NCBI GenBank assembly: GCA_002293545.1
Contig: DBDL01000097.1
Span: 5,918-26,632 of the forward strand
Length of the DNA: 20,715 bases
Direction: 5' to 3'
Origin: Lachnoclostridium sp. UBA933
GTDB lineage: Bacteria; Bacillota; Clostridia; Lachnospirales; Lachnospiraceae
Part shown: positions 1 through 7,500 of the stretch, piece after piece
Numbering within the stretch: position 1 is the stretch's first letter
Layout: each line of letters opens with the position of its first letter
Position numbers and translations under genes: made by a program
The notes under the pieces: model-generated
The model's input: only the letters and a program-made list of their open reading frames with translations
Told to the model about the DNA's origin: nothing
Database searches by the model: none

Positions 1-1344
1 GACGGAAGTGCCGACAACTATGCGGTAATTGTTTCCGGAAGCGGGGAAAAAACAGAATCCGAACTGGCATTGGGTGAAGACGGAAAGAGCTTGATAATCA
101 AGCCGAAAGAAAATCTAAAGGCGTCCTCTGAATATACGATAACGTTAAGCCAGATTGAAAGTGAAGAAGGATTCCTATTGCCGGTGAAGTCTGTTACCAT
201 TCAAACGGCGGAGAAAGTGAAAACTCCTGCGGCAAATCAGGAGAGCGGAAGCCTGCTGCCGGCAGGGAGTGAGATTATTTTTACGTCACTTACCGAAGAT
301 GCGGTAATCCGTTACACGACCGACAACAGCGAACCGGACGAATCCAGTAATGAATACCGGGAGCCGATTGTCCTTCAAAATAATACGGTAATCAAAGCGG
401 CTGCCTTTAAAGAGGGGATGGAACAGAGTGAAACGGCGGTATTTACTTTCCTGACCGAGGCGAGGGCATTGGATATTGAGGAAACATCCCGGATTGCGAT
501 TGACTATATCCAGGAACGGATTACCGGTTTTATATCAGACGAAAAGTATACAATAAACGGGACACCGTACGTCCCCGCCGATACAAACCGTGCAATAGAC
601 GATACTTGGTTCGGCACGGCACTGACAATTATGAAAAACGGGAAAGAAGGGGTTACGATAGACAGCGAGCTTCAGAATCTGAGCATCCCGCAGCGACCGG
701 AGGCTCCGGATTCGTTGGGCGTTGAAGGGAATCGCATTATCGGAGTTACTGCCGCAATGGAATACCGGAATATAGAGGAGGACGAATGGACGGCATGTGC
801 CGGAACACAGATAACCGGATTGAGTGCGGGAATGTATGATATCCGTTTTAAGGCAGTAGCCGGTGTATCATTTGCAAGTCAAATAGAAACCATTAGACTG
901 AGGGAAGTGCTTACGCCGCCCCCGCCGATAAAGAATACCAATTCTCCTTCACCAAAAGAAACCGCATCTCCGGCAGTTACAAAAGAACCGGTTTTAACGG
1001 CGGCTCCGGAGGAAACACCGACATTATCTTCACCGAACCGGATATTGAAAATAACTCCTCCGAAAAAACCCTCTTCTGTAAAGGTGAAGAATAAAAAAGG
1101 CAAGAAGCTTTTGGTTTCGTGGAAGAAAGTTCCGCAAGCCAATGGTTATCAGGCGGTAATTGCACAGAATAAGAAGTTTACAAAAGCAAAGAAAACCAAA
1201 AACACGGCAACGGTAAAATGGACCTTTAAAAAGCTTAAGAAAAAGAAAACTTATTACGTAAGAGTCCGTGCTTACCGAAAGAGCGGGAAACAGAAGATTT
1301 ACGGGAAGTGGTCGGCCCGGAAGAAAATCAAAATCAGGAAATGA
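1..1344 (+). CDS. Cell-surface protein with chitobiase-C-like and Fn3 domains (5' partial)
   Basis: The frame is open from base 1, so the gene starts outside the window; the TTG at 70 is only an internal codon. In the 447 visible residues the order is: an end of an Ig-like (SbsA/Big_5-type) domain (about 1-70); a chitobiase/beta-hexosaminidase C-terminal-type module (about 80-152, with YTTDNSEPD matching the usual YTxDGSxP turn); a region of about 145 residues I do not recognise; a Pro/Thr/Ser linker (about 300-350); and a C-terminal lysine-rich fibronectin type III domain (about 353-447) with the WKK..GYQ..A and YYVRVRAY patterns. There is no LPXTG motif and no C-terminal membrane segment, so attachment may be by charge or by missing N-terminal parts. 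Such modular proteins are common on Lachnospiraceae surfaces and often carry enzymes at the N terminus. The catalytic part, if any, is not visible. Function is unassigned beyond 'surface, possibly carbohydrate-related'. Confidence 0.85.
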   Translation, partial: DGSADNYAVIVSGSGEKTESELALGEDGKSLIIKPKENLKASSEYTITLSQIESEEGFLLPVKSVTIQTAEKVKTPAANQESGSLLPAGSEIIFTSLTEDAVIRYTTDNSEPDESSNEYREPIVLQNNTVIKAAAFKEGMEQSETAVFTFLTEARALDIEETSRIAIDYIQERITGFISDEKYTINGTPYVPADTNRAIDDTWFGTALTIMKNGKEGVTIDSELQNLSIPQRPEAPDSLGVEGNRIIGVTAAMEYRNIEEDEWTACAGTQITGLSAGMYDIRFKAVAGVSFASQIETIRLREVLTPPPPIKNTNSPSPKETASPAVTKEPVLTAAPEETPTLSSPNRILKITPPKKPSSVKVKNKKGKKLLVSWKKVPQANGYQAVIAQNKKFTKAKKTKNTATVKWTFKKLKKKKTYYVRVRAYRKSGKQKIYGKWSARKKIKIRK

Positions 1345-1403
1345 TTCGTGGAATATTAAAGCAGTAAGCAGTTAAAATTAAATCAAGAAACGGTCGGGAT
1401 AAG

Positions 1404-2285
1404 ATGCAGTTTGAAATCAAGTATTCTAAACATTTTGATTTATTATTTCATGTACTTGCCTATCTGAAAGTAGATAATGCATCGGATTTATATGATAAAC
1501 AATATATTGAACGGATGATGAATGAAAAACAGGGTTTTTATTATGATATTATTTCGGACATTAACACGTTGCAGGATTATTATAATCAGCACTTTGAACG
1601 GTTAATGATGATCAATTTTCTTCCGTTTCATGCGGATTCTTATGATCATATGAAAACCCTGTTTCATTCATATGAAAAGTATACGTCCGAAGACTTATCT
1701 TGTTTTATAGAACCTTTTATTAAGGTTCTTGATAAAGAAATGGTTTTTTACTTTCATTACTGGGGTAAGTTACATGCAAAGCACAGGAGATTGAGATTAT
1801 CCATAGAAGAAAACCTGCGGGATAGATTAAGTAAATACTCCTGTATCTTCCGCTTCTATCATAAATCGGTACGAATCTATTTATCTTACAGTATGACGCG
1901 AAACGGCAGAGGCTTTAATGGAATACCGTCTTGCTTTTCGGCGGATGTCCCGTTTCCGGGACGGCAGGAAGATGCGGAGGATTTATTCTTTCAAATACTG
2001 CATGAGATTACGCATCAATTTACAGACGAATTGTTACGGGCACATATTAACATGCACGACGATTCACATATGCTGTCGGAAAAGCTGGTCTTTCTGGCGG
2101 ATTATCTTTTGATAAAATCCATTCATAAAAAAGATTTGGACAACTATTTGAAATGGGCAATGAATGATAAAGAAAACGTGGATGAAGCTAAGTTTCTAAG
2201 AGAATTTAAAGTAAATGAAAAGATGGAAAAAGAGTTAATCCGGTTAGCGGATAAGATTGTATGTATCAATCGTACAACGGTTTAA
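1404..2285 (+). CDS. Putative zinc metalloprotein with HEITH motif, unknown family
   Basis: This 293-residue protein has no signal peptide or membrane segment, so it is probably cytosolic. The one recognisable feature is HEITH at residues 200-204, a perfect HExxH zinc-binding motif in a predicted helix (FFQILHEITHQF). Glu226 in LSEKLVF, 22 residues after the second His, could be a third ligand in a gluzincin-like arrangement. The N-terminal half is rich in aromatic residues and His and matches nothing I know. The ATG at 1404 follows a weak ribosome site (CGGG about 6 bases upstream). It starts 59 bases after the surface-protein gene and ends tail-to-tail with the YlmH-like gene, overlapping it by 4 bases. 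Peptidase activity is inferred from the motif only; the substrate is unknown. It could instead be a catalytically inert metal-binding protein. Confidence 0.75.
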   Translation: MQFEIKYSKHFDLLFHVLAYLKVDNASDLYDKQYIERMMNEKQGFYYDIISDINTLQDYYNQHFERLMMINFLPFHADSYDHMKTLFHSYEKYTSEDLSCFIEPFIKVLDKEMVFYFHYWGKLHAKHRRLRLSIEENLRDRLSKYSCIFRFYHKSVRIYLSYSMTRNGRGFNGIPSCFSADVPFPGRQEDAEDLFFQILHEITHQFTDELLRAHINMHDDSHMLSEKLVFLADYLLIKSIHKKDLDNYLKWAMNDKENVDEAKFLREFKVNEKMEKELIRLADKIVCINRTTV

Positions 2286-3025
2286 CGCCCATACACCCCG
2301 ATGCGTACAAATCTCCGCCCTTTTCTTGATTCGCCGCCGATATCCAATAATTTAGCCCGTCCCAATCCGCGAACGGACAATAAAACGCCTTCACTTAACT
2401 CTTTTGCAGGCTGTTTACAGAGTTCATGATTAAGGCTTACCCGTTCGGATTGGATTAAACTTACCGCTTTACTGCGGGGCAGACCATATGCGGCACAAAG
2501 AATCACATCAAGGCGCAGGGAGGCTACGGTATTTAATTTTATTTTCAGGTTTTCCGTTTTGGCGGGGATATCGGTTAGCGGAAATTCCGACAGCTTAATT
2601 CCGATACGACCGGCTTTCTTTAGTGAATCCATAATATAGCCGCTGATTTCCGGTGTGCAAATCAAAGCGGCGGGGGTTTCTATGATATCTCCGATGGTAT
2701 TGCGTTCAATCCCCAGTGCCATAACAGCCCCCAGTATATCACGGTGTCCGAGCGGATCCTGCGGACGGCTTTCAATTTTCAATGCACAAAAAAGATCAGT
2801 CCGGCTGCATTTACCCCAATCCGGATTCAGAAATACCGCCCGGACCCGCTCTGCACCCTCGTACCCCCCGTCCAGAGAAAAAGAAATATCTTTTCTGTGT
2901 GAAAAATAAGTGCCTGTATATCCGGCTTCGGCAGGAGTGAGGAAACGTGAGGAAGCAGAACCTGTTTTCAAGGCTTTTTCGGCTAAATCTTCCATGTGGC
3001 GGATTAGTATGTCTTTTTCTTTCAT
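2282..3025 (-). CDS. ylmH: YlmH-family RNA-binding protein with S4 domain
   Basis: The 247-residue product matches the YlmH family of Gram-positive bacteria in length (about 250-260 usual) and in its signature GHRDILGAVMALGIERNTIGDI at about 93-114, where GHRD.LG and IGDI are the hallmark. The C-terminal S4 RNA-binding domain spans about 166-226 (LRLDVILCAAYGLPRSKA...VSLNH). In other Firmicutes ylmH lies in the ylm/divIVA cell-division cluster, and homologues have been tied to ribosome rescue or translation. Here the gene is detached from that cluster, with a convergent metalloprotein gene on one side and a secreted-protein gene on the other. The ATG at 3025 has an AAGGAT about 13 bases upstream, a long spacing. 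It shares 4 bases with the end of the convergent gene. Family assignment is confident; exact physiological role is taken from homologues. Confidence 0.9.
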   Translation of the reverse strand: MKEKDILIRHMEDLAEKALKTGSASSRFLTPAEAGYTGTYFSHRKDISFSLDGGYEGAERVRAVFLNPDWGKCSRTDLFCALKIESRPQDPLGHRDILGAVMALGIERNTIGDIIETPAALICTPEISGYIMDSLKKAGRIGIKLSEFPLTDIPAKTENLKIKLNTVASLRLDVILCAAYGLPRSKAVSLIQSERVSLNHELCKQPAKELSEGVLLSVRGLGRAKLLDIGGESRKGRRFVRIGVYGR

Positions 3026-3209
3026 AATGGTATGATATCCTTATATAAAATATTTTTATTGAATTGCCATATGTTTTTTGGTATACTTAATGATAAATAA
3101 TTATATGTTTTTTGATATATCGAATCCTAAACCGTTGTATCTGTTTTTAGACGGCTTTACAACGATTATACCAGATTTTATCGTATTATTAAAGAGTGAT
3201 TTGGGGAGT

Positions 3210-3235
3210 CCGGAATATGAATACGGATATTCCGG
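3210..3235. repeat. Perfect 9-bp inverted repeat (hairpin) in the 3026-3309 intergenic region
   Basis: CCGGAATAT at 3210-3218 pairs perfectly with ATATTCCGG at 3227-3235 across an 8-base loop. It lies about 75 bases before the ATG at 3310. No clean T-run follows, so it is not a convincing terminator; it could be an operator or an RNA structure in a longer leader. The rest of 3026-3309 holds a 12-bp direct repeat ATATGTTTTTTG (3069-3080 and 3103-3114), a possible TATAAT at 3277-3282 without a good -35, and no gene I can support. Confidence 0.5.
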
Positions 3236-3309
3236 GTTACTGTTAATAATTTTATTCTGTATATCAGTGGAATAACTATAATAGATTTTTTTAACAGGAG
3301 TTGTATCAT

Positions 3310-4020
3310 ATGAAAGTGAAGTTATTTGGCAAGGCAGTATTTACTGTTTGTCTGGTTATAGTTGTCGGAAGCTTATATAGTGTGGATAGATGTTCTGCTA
3401 TTGAAAAATCTTCCCTCAAAAAAGAACATAAAAAAGTACATACATACCGTATACAAAAACGGATTCACCCCCAATTACCTAAATTTCATTTTAAATTATA
3501 CGGTTACCGGGAAAAGGGATATACGGGGCAGTATGTAACTGACAAAATAAAAATAAGAAGTAAAGGGAAAATTCTGCAAGTGATTGATTTCACAAAAAAT
3601 CGAGATAAGGCGTTTCCCTGTCCTCGGTTTTTTTCAAAGAATTTTGGATTTGCCATTGAAGATATGAACTTTGACGGATATAAAGATATCAGAATCATTG
3701 AATTTATGCCGCTCTCTCCGAATACTTCTTACTTTGTGTGGACATGGAATCAAAAAACAAATCAATATGTTCAAAATAAAGCCCTTGAAAAATATCCGGC
3801 AGCGGAGTTTAATCAAAAAAAGAAAAGAATATATTCATCCGTTCATATTTCAGGCGCAGAGTACAATAATATCACGTACAAGTATATGAATGGAAAACCA
3901 GTTAAAATTAAAATGATTAAGACCGGGTTTGTCAATAAAAAAGACTTGAAACATCCTTACAGGATGAAATATAAACGGATTCATGGTAAAATGAAATTGA
4001 TTATGAAAAGGAAAATATAA
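3310..4020 (+). CDS. Small secreted basic protein with EF-hand-like calcium loop, unknown function
   Basis: I chose the ATG at 3310 because GGAG at 3297-3300 lies 9 bases before it; the TTG at 3301 would abut the ribosome site. The 236-residue product begins with KVK, a hydrophobic stretch (about 5-24) and a probable signal-peptidase site near RCSA (27-30). There is no proper lipobox. After a His/Lys-rich segment comes a domain with DMNFDGYKD at about 118-126, an EF-hand-like calcium-loop pattern (DxNxDGxxD) that is widespread in secreted Lachnospiraceae proteins of the XAC2610/FG-GAP-like kind. Mature protein is very basic, with many KK and KR pairs towards the C terminus. A TATAAT at 3277-3282 could serve as -10, but no good -35 is seen. 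It may be an orphan exported protein; function is not assigned. Confidence 0.75.
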   Translation: MKVKLFGKAVFTVCLVIVVGSLYSVDRCSAIEKSSLKKEHKKVHTYRIQKRIHPQLPKFHFKLYGYREKGYTGQYVTDKIKIRSKGKILQVIDFTKNRDKAFPCPRFFSKNFGFAIEDMNFDGYKDIRIIEFMPLSPNTSYFVWTWNQKTNQYVQNKALEKYPAAEFNQKKKRIYSSVHISGAEYNNITYKYMNGKPVKIKMIKTGFVNKKDLKHPYRMKYKRIHGKMKLIMKRKI

Positions 4021-4062
4021 ATCCATGAATGGAATAATAGATAAGAAAAATACAGATGAGTA

Positions 4063-4091
4063 TAGACAGAGCAGCCGTTTACTGTTATAAT
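4063..4091 (+). promoter_or_regulatory. Sigma-A promoter of tRNA-Gly
   Basis: TAGACA (4063-4068), a 17-base spacer and TATAAT (4086-4091), with TG one base before the -10 (4083-4084), an extended -10 element. The mature tRNA starts 18 bases after the -10, as expected for a short 5' leader removed by RNase P. Confidence 0.8.
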
Positions 4092-4109
4092 TGGAAAAAG
4101 AAAGTATTT

Positions 4110-4180
4110 GCGGGTGTGGTTCAATGGCAGAACGTCAGCTTCCCAAGCTGAAAACGTGGGTTCGATTCCCATCATCCGCT
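4110..4180 (+). tRNA. tRNA-Gly, anticodon CCC
   Basis: Full cloverleaf by eye. The acceptor stem GCGGGTG (4110-4116) pairs with CATCCGC (4173-4179), one G-T wobble. D arm has GTTC/GAAC. The anticodon stem TCAGC/GCTGA (4135-4139, 4147-4151) encloses loop TTCCCAA with anticodon CCC at 4142-4144. T arm is GTGGG, TTCGATT, CCCAT (4156-4172). The discriminator base is T4180 and the CCA end is not encoded. The CCC anticodon reads GGG glycine codons and is the less common glycine isoacceptor beside GCC and TCC. The gene sits alone, not in a tRNA cluster. No terminator lies right after it; the hairpin at 4260-4307 is the first candidate. Confidence 0.95.
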
Positions 4181-4259
4181 TGCCAAAGCCATAGTAAATA
4201 CGTGCTTTATTATTCGCTGTGCTGCATTTCGTGTTGCATACAAGAATCAGTGTCCGTGA

Positions 4260-4307
4260 AAAAGGTGACTTTGGAATCCTTGGGTAAGGGTTTCAGAGTC
4301 ACCTTTT
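4260..4307. terminator. Hairpin between convergent tRNA-Gly and hicB, probable hicB terminator
   Basis: AAAAGGTGACT (4260-4270) pairs perfectly with AGTCACCTTTT (4297-4307); an inner small hairpin CCTT/AAGG lies at 4278-4289. Read on the minus strand the stem ends in a run of T residues just after the hicB stop, the usual form of an intrinsic terminator. On the plus strand the tail is weaker. A third GTCACCT lies at 4311-4317, so AGGTGACT is repeated in the hicB 3' end. Confidence 0.65.
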
Positions 4308-4311
4308 AAAG

Positions 4312-4743
4312 TCACCTAGATACGTTCAATATGCTCATCAATGCGTCTTGGAGAATTTTAGAAACATTGACTTGTGCTTTTTCTGCTTCATAGTCTAACC
4401 AGTTAGGCAAGGTTACGTTTCTTCGTACCGTTTTATTATCTGTTTTTCTACGATATTCCATAAAATCGACATCAACCAGTGAAACATAATTAATACCCTC
4501 ATTTGAAAATGTGCCTTTTTCTGATTGAACCGTTTCAAGATTTGATGGTTCGGGAATTTTAATCTGATCATCTTCATAAGAAATCACTTTTAATCCTATT
4601 GCATCCCTAGCCATTTCTATTGCATCCGCCATGTTTTTTCCCTCTGTTAAGATTTCCAAGTCTGGAACTTCTACAAGTACAATATTATTTGTTTGAGTAA
4701 GAATAACAGGATAAACTTTTTTCATTAAATCTCGCTGTTTCAT
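4312..4743 (-). CDS. Orphan HicB-type antitoxin with ribbon-helix-helix domain
   Basis: The 143-residue product has the HicB layout. At the N terminus is a partial RNase-H-like fold (about 7-60, KKVYPVILTQTNNIVLVEVPDL, then the TEGKNMADAIEMARDAIGL helix). The C-terminal segment of about 30 residues (RRNVTLPNWLDYEAEKAQVNVSKILQDAL, split here only by description) is a ribbon-helix-helix DNA-binding type. HicB normally neutralises the small mRNA-cleaving toxin HicA, encoded next to it. No HicA-sized frame with its conserved His motif is present on either side: upstream is an intergenic region, downstream a tRNA. The start at 4743 has AGAGGT about 8 bases upstream; the internal Met7 lacks such a site. 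Strong promoter with paired repeats precedes it, which suggests intact autoregulation. It may be a solitary antitoxin, a decayed pair, or a stand-alone regulator. Confidence 0.85.
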   Translation of the reverse strand: MKQRDLMKKVYPVILTQTNNIVLVEVPDLEILTEGKNMADAIEMARDAIGLKVISYEDDQIKIPEPSNLETVQSEKGTFSNEGINYVSLVDVDFMEYRRKTDNKTVRRNVTLPNWLDYEAEKAQVNVSKILQDALMSILNVSR

Positions 4744-4769
4744 AGTAGTTTACCTCTTTCATATTTATT

Positions 4770-4798
4770 ATTATACACATTTAATACACATCTATCAA
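4770..4798 (-). promoter_or_regulatory. hicB promoter with direct-repeat operator
   Basis: On the minus strand, TTGATA (4793-4798), a 17-base spacer and TATAAT (4770-4775). Within and overlapping the promoter are two copies of ATGTGTAT (minus-strand sense; 4784-4791 and 4773-4780), 11 bases apart centre to centre, one helical turn. Ribbon-helix-helix proteins commonly bind such repeats on one face of DNA, so this is a good candidate operator for autorepression by the HicB protein. Confidence 0.75.
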
Positions 4799-4864
4799 GC
4801 AATAATCAAAGCTTTTTTAACTATTTTTTCCTCATTAACAATAGATTTCGTGTTGTATTTTATA

Positions 4865-4893
4865 TTGTACAGGCAGGAAAAATATGATATAAT
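4865..4893 (+). promoter_or_regulatory. Sigma-A promoter for the 801-residue surface protein gene
   Basis: TTGTAC (4865-4870), a 17-base spacer and TATAAT (4888-4893). This predicts a leader of about 150 bases before the ATG at 5050. The leader shows no riboswitch I recognise. It contains a 24-codon lysine-rich frame from GTG 4966 to the stop at 5038-5040, just before the GGAGG of the main gene; I do not call it a gene. The rest of 4744-5049 is AT-rich and holds the hicB promoter. Confidence 0.75.
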
Positions 4894-5049
4894 GGAGAAA
4901 AATTTTTACCAGTCAAGAATAATAAAGCCAAAACAAACAACGTAGTTTAGGGAGAATGGTGGGAAGTGACGGGAAAACATGAAAAATATGTAACAGCGAA
5001 GCACAAGAAAATCAAAGAAAAAACTCAAGCATTGAGGTAGGAGGTACGT

Positions 5050-7455
5050 ATGAAAAGAGTCAAAAAGATTGTCACTATGTTATTATGCCTGTCGTTATTA
5101 GGCAGTCATTTTTCTGTAGCCGGTGCCGCAGACGAAACAGATTTAAAGAATTGGACAATAAACACCAGATATTATATGGATCACAAATCCATGAAGCTGG
5201 AACTGGGCGGAGTAGAAAAAGCACAAGAGGCAACCGTTATCATAACGAAAGAAGATTCTGAAGAAGTGCTTATTGAAATTCCGTTTTCCATAACGAGTGC
5301 ATCAGAAACTTTTGATCTGGCATATCCGGGCGGCAAGTCTTTAACAGCGGGGAAATATATTATTTCCATTAAAGATGAAGAAGGAAGACAAAGAGCATCT
5401 TCTTCGGGGGAGGTGCCGTTTCATTATTTTTATATAGACTATGGAACGACGGCATATCCTTTGGTGTTACAAGGAACGCTCGAGTATGATTCTTATTCCG
5501 CACATGCCACGAAAGTATCGGTTGAAGCGGGATTTCAAACATATGAGGGAACGATTAATGAAGAAGGGGAATTTTTTGTTGAGTATCCGCGTCAAGAGCC
5601 GGGAAAGATCGTAAAATTAACCATTGCGGATGATTATGGGTGCTATCGGTCAGAAGAATATACGGTTAAGGAAAGAAAATCTGCCGTACCAAATATCCAT
5701 GTTTACAGAGAAATGGTAGCAACGGATCGTTGGATTGCCCTGCCTTCAGACATGAGGTTATGTGCGGAGATTGACGGCAATATCTATTACAGTGAATACG
5801 GGATTGATACGAACAGCGGTGATGCAGAGATTCTCATATCATATCCGGTAATTGATAAGGATATATCAGAAATATCAGTTTGGGTAGAAAGCAAATATGA
5901 TGACTCCATTGAAAAGGAAACGTTTGAGATAGAAGATTGTCTGCTTAACGACTGCGGCTATAACTATGTTTTGTATCCCGAAAAGGCGGTAGGTGACGTA
6001 AAAGCAAATCAAATAGGACAAATTCCAACGAAAGTATCAACAACAATAAACGGAAAAGAATATAGTTCTTCCATAAACGCTGACGGAACATTTGAACTGG
6101 CATATCCTAAGCAAAAGGATGAAACCAAGTTAATACTGGTTTTTTCTGATGATCACGGGTGTTCTTGTCAAGTAAATGATAGGTCTGTTAATAATTATTA
6201 TGAAGACGAAATATATTCTTTCACCGCATTTCCGAATAGAGTTGAATGCGACTATGGATATGGTGGCAGTTCTGCGAAAGGAGATCGGTTATATGCTTCT
6301 GTCGGAGGGAAAACATATTCAAGTGCAGCCGCAGTGCAAGGGAAAGAGGTTTTAACAGTATCCTATCCTCGTCAAGCGGTAGGTACTGCCGTCAAGGTAT
6401 GGATCCGAAATGACAATACAACCCAGATATCAAAGGTATTTACGGAAAAAATAGAGTCAAAACCTTATGATATTACAGTCAATGAAAGAACAGCCTCAAT
6501 CAGCGGAAGAGTATATTTAAACGGAGAGTATGATCTTACCAATAATGTATCTTCCGTGTATACGATTGTCAAAGGGAAGAAATATCCTTGTTCCATTAAG
6601 CGGCGCGTTGTTACAGAGGATGAAGAGGATTATTATGATTACTATGAAGGTGATATTTACTATTATTTTCAAGGGAAATATCCCAAACAGCATGTTTATG
6701 ATACGATAAAGCTTGTCATAGAGGATAAAGACGGGTATAAAATAACGAGAAATGTTATTTTAAGACCTTTCCCATTGAAATGCAAACTGGATAAAATACA
6801 TTCCGGACTTAAAAAAATTTCCGGAAAAACTGTAGGCGGTTCCAGCGTGTGGGTTACGTATAATAAAAAAACATACAAAGGAAAAGCAAAGAAAAATGGT
6901 AAATTTTCAATTAAAGTGAAGCCTTTGAAAGCGGGAAAAGAAGTATCAATATCAATAGAGTCACAGGAAGGATATAATTATACAAATGTGATTAAAGTAA
7001 AAGTTGCCTCTTCCCGCGTTTCGTTACGGAAAAATGTGTTCAGAGGAAGCGGCTCTGTTGCGCTGACGGTTTCCAAAGGACAAAAAGGTGACAGACTTTC
7101 CGTAAAAATAGCAGGGAAAACATATACCAAAAAAATAAAATCAAATAAGAAAAAACAATCGGTCAGTATACGGTTAAAAAGGAGGGGAACCGCCGGATCA
7201 AAAATTTCCGTTTTGTTAAAAGACCGGTTTGGAAAGAAGAAAGATACTTACAGGGATATCGTATATTATTCAAATAACATAACCGTAGGGATGTCCGAAA
7301 GAAATGCCGCTCTCACAACATGGGGAAAGCCGGACCGCAAGAATAACTTTGGAACCGGTGCGATACAATGGGTGTTTGAATCCTATGGGACAACTCTTTA
7401 TGTTTATATCAGAGGCGGAAGGGTTTCGAGTATACAAAAATTGAATTATCATTAA
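5050..7455 (+). CDS. Large exported protein of tandem Ig-like repeats with SmpA-like C-terminal domain
   Basis: This 801-residue protein begins with a clear signal peptide (KRVKK, hydrophobic 7-18, cleavage near VAGAA 23-27). AGGAGG lies 7 bases before the ATG. The body is a string of diverged beta-sandwich units marked by a recurring YP(R/K)Q or YP turn at residues 92, 180, 266, 352, 440 and 545, each followed by a segment like V.L.I.DD.G; the last two units (near 625 and 711) replace it with lysine-rich PLKAG/RRGTAG. Spacing is close to 86 residues. The C-terminal 60 residues (about 742-801: GMSE..A...WGKPDRKNN...G.IQWVF...LYVYI.GGRVSSIQ) resemble the SmpA/BamE-like end domain of many Lachnospiraceae surface proteins. 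No sortase signal is present. Likely an adhesive or structural wall protein; no enzyme domain is seen. It is monocistronic, with its own promoter and terminator. Confidence 0.88.
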   Translation: MKRVKKIVTMLLCLSLLGSHFSVAGAADETDLKNWTINTRYYMDHKSMKLELGGVEKAQEATVIITKEDSEEVLIEIPFSITSASETFDLAYPGGKSLTAGKYIISIKDEEGRQRASSSGEVPFHYFYIDYGTTAYPLVLQGTLEYDSYSAHATKVSVEAGFQTYEGTINEEGEFFVEYPRQEPGKIVKLTIADDYGCYRSEEYTVKERKSAVPNIHVYREMVATDRWIALPSDMRLCAEIDGNIYYSEYGIDTNSGDAEILISYPVIDKDISEISVWVESKYDDSIEKETFEIEDCLLNDCGYNYVLYPEKAVGDVKANQIGQIPTKVSTTINGKEYSSSINADGTFELAYPKQKDETKLILVFSDDHGCSCQVNDRSVNNYYEDEIYSFTAFPNRVECDYGYGGSSAKGDRLYASVGGKTYSSAAAVQGKEVLTVSYPRQAVGTAVKVWIRNDNTTQISKVFTEKIESKPYDITVNERTASISGRVYLNGEYDLTNNVSSVYTIVKGKKYPCSIKRRVVTEDEEDYYDYYEGDIYYYFQGKYPKQHVYDTIKLVIEDKDGYKITRNVILRPFPLKCKLDKIHSGLKKISGKTVGGSSVWVTYNKKTYKGKAKKNGKFSIKVKPLKAGKEVSISIESQEGYNYTNVIKVKVASSRVSLRKNVFRGSGSVALTVSKGQKGDRLSVKIAGKTYTKKIKSNKKKQSVSIRLKRRGTAGSKISVLLKDRFGKKKDTYRDIVYYSNNITVGMSERNAALTTWGKPDRKNNFGTGAIQWVFESYGTTLYVYIRGGRVSSIQKLNYH

Positions 7456-7500
7456 TATATGTTAAGTCTGTTCGGATTATTTGCCAAAGTATAATTGCAG

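Larger units (their letters stand above)
4226..4855. repeat. 11-bp direct repeats flanking the hicB segment
   Basis: ATTTCGTGTTG occurs at 4226-4236, 46 bases after the tRNA-Gly gene, and again at 4845-4855, just upstream of the promoter of the next gene. The two copies bracket about 610 bases holding the terminator hairpin, the orphan hicB and its promoter. This may be the footprint of an insertion next to the tRNA, but the repeats are short and no integrase or transposase is present. Confidence 0.35.

Noticed and set aside
3078..3275. Possible 65-residue hydrophobic protein
   Set aside because: TTG start without ribosome site, includes the hairpin at 3210-3235, and resembles no known protein; more likely intergenic sequence.
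3981..4175. Minus-strand frame reading GIEPTFSAWEADVLPLNHTR
   Set aside because: It is the reverse reading of the tRNA-Gly gene, a frequent false protein call, and overlaps the end of the secreted protein gene.
4091..4309. Plus-strand 72-codon frame across the tRNA
   Set aside because: It is made of tRNA sequence and the terminator hairpin; no family resemblance.
4894..5049. Riboswitch in the long leader of the Ig-repeat protein gene
   Set aside because: No conserved core of any riboswitch class known to me could be matched by eye.
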